A stretch of 64,000 bases of DNA from Nitrospira sp. (GTDB lineage Bacteria > Nitrospirota > Nitrospiria > Nitrospirales > Nitrospiraceae): NCBI GenBank assembly GCA_016788885.1, contig JAEURX010000027.1, forward strand, positions 45,737-109,736, written 5' to 3'. The notes beneath the pieces were generated by a model. That model saw only the letters and a program-made list of their open reading frames with translations, was not told the DNA's origin and made no database searches. The position numbers were made by a program, and so were the translations under genes. This document shows positions 63,528 to 64,000 of the stretch, one piece after another (the stretch's first letter is position 1; each line of letters opens with the position of its first letter).

Positions 63528-63860
63528 GGAGAAGGTGACAGGCTCAATCAGCTCAATATAGTGAAACGACTCAATTTTGCGATCGGTAAAGAAGGCTACA
63601 GAGATCTGACAATAGGCAATACAATGGTAACTTGAAACTCTGGGCGGATCCTGATACGCCGCTCAAAGGCATCTGCTATCGCACAGAAAAGCTAGGAGAA
63701 TTTCAAGCCGCGATTTGGATACGGCAAAACTCGATGCTTCCTGTTGTCTCAACCTAATATCACAACTTCACCAACCTTCAATCAATCGCACTAAACCAGC
63801 CAGGCAGAGAATCTACCGCCGAGACACCGAGCACCTCTCATCACCATGCCGCCGGCCACC
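63528..63860. other. AT-richer gap before the insertion sequence
   Basis: No convincing gene. Composition becomes more AT-rich than the rest of the window, in keeping with a target region of mobile DNA. Confidence 0.4.
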
Positions 63861-64000
63861 TGACCTTCCCCCGTTTATTACACCACAGCGGAGGAAGTTA
63901 ACTCCTGAGTTCGCTGGGCTCCGGTTTGATGGTGAATAATGAACTCCTGCGGTGTCATATCTCCGATCCCGCTATGTGTGCGCTCCTCGTTGTATTCCCG
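63861..64000 (-). mobile_element. IS3-family insertion sequence, 3' end
   Basis: The last 40 codons of a minus-strand transposase frame (63878-64000) translate as REYNEERTHSGIGDMTPQEF followed by a short tail, matching the C-terminal end of IS3-family OrfB integrases (x-Y-N-x-E-R-P-H-S-x-L-x-x-x-T-P-x-E-F). The sequence TGACCTTCCCCC at 63861 resembles the terminal inverted repeat of IS3-family elements. The rest lies outside the window. Confidence 0.78.

Overview
This window is about 64 kb of GC-rich, densely coded bacterial chromosome. Several features fit a Nitrospira-like member of the Nitrospirota: a form IV RuBisCO-like protein, many c-di-GMP and phosphorelay proteins, many short exported or lipid-anchored proteins without clear families, and small dispersed repeats with terminal inverted ends. 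No ribosomal or nitrite-oxidation marker lies in the window, so the genus is an inference. Most of the window reads as stable housekeeping chromosome. The exceptions are a likely island scar at about 37.8-41.5 kb and an IS3-family insertion end at the right edge.

Layout. 1-6.1 kb: a lipoprotein, a DEDD exonuclease, a MutT/MutY oxidised-guanine repair pair, a PilZ protein, an acetate/succinate transporter and a short-chain dehydrogenase. 6.2-11 kb: a YhaN/YhaO (SbcCD-like) ATPase-nuclease pair. 11.2-12.3 kb: a RelE-type toxin-antitoxin pair fused operonically to a cysteine-free HesB/IscA-fold protein, then a repeat element. 12.3-20.7 kb: a zinc-ribbon NUDIX hydrolase, a THUMP-type rRNA methyltransferase, a GT20 sugar-phosphate synthase, a lipoprotein with about twelve 26-residue repeats, and Lon. 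20.8-24.1 kb: MsrB, two exported proteins, and a promoter followed by a candidate operon of very small membrane proteins. 24.1-33.2 kb: a second-type ClpX, an outer-membrane barrel, a DsbA-like protein, an exported cyclase divergent from the RuBisCO-like protein, a degenerate HD-GYP protein and a B12-binding radical SAM enzyme.

33.6-37.8 kb: a 1-Cys peroxiredoxin, a pentapeptide-repeat protein and a 981-residue DUF748 protein. 37.8-41.5 kb: a 3' tRNA fragment in direct repeat with an intact tRNA-Arg, then an arsenic operon (arsR, arsM, a wrecked acr3 and arsC) with two matching ArsR-type operators. 41.7-49 kb: tRNA-Pro overlapping rdgB, rph, an RpfG-type response regulator, and metH with a hairpin leader. 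49.1-59.6 kb: exported proteins, a CADD-like di-metal protein overlapping a formylglycine-generating-enzyme-like gene, two linked response regulators (one with an Hpt domain), an FmdB zinc ribbon, HemW and a ClpS-like adaptor with an altered pocket. 59.6-64 kb: a lysine/alanine-tailed small protein, a DUF3386-DUF5069 pair, a protein resembling PEP-CTERM ectodomains, a universal stress protein, an NTF2-like protein and the IS3 end.

Themes that recur are proteolysis (Lon, ClpX paralog, ClpS-like adaptor), oxidative-damage repair (MutT, MutY, MsrB, peroxiredoxin, RdgB), c-di-GMP signalling (PilZ and two HD-GYP proteins) and arsenic handling.
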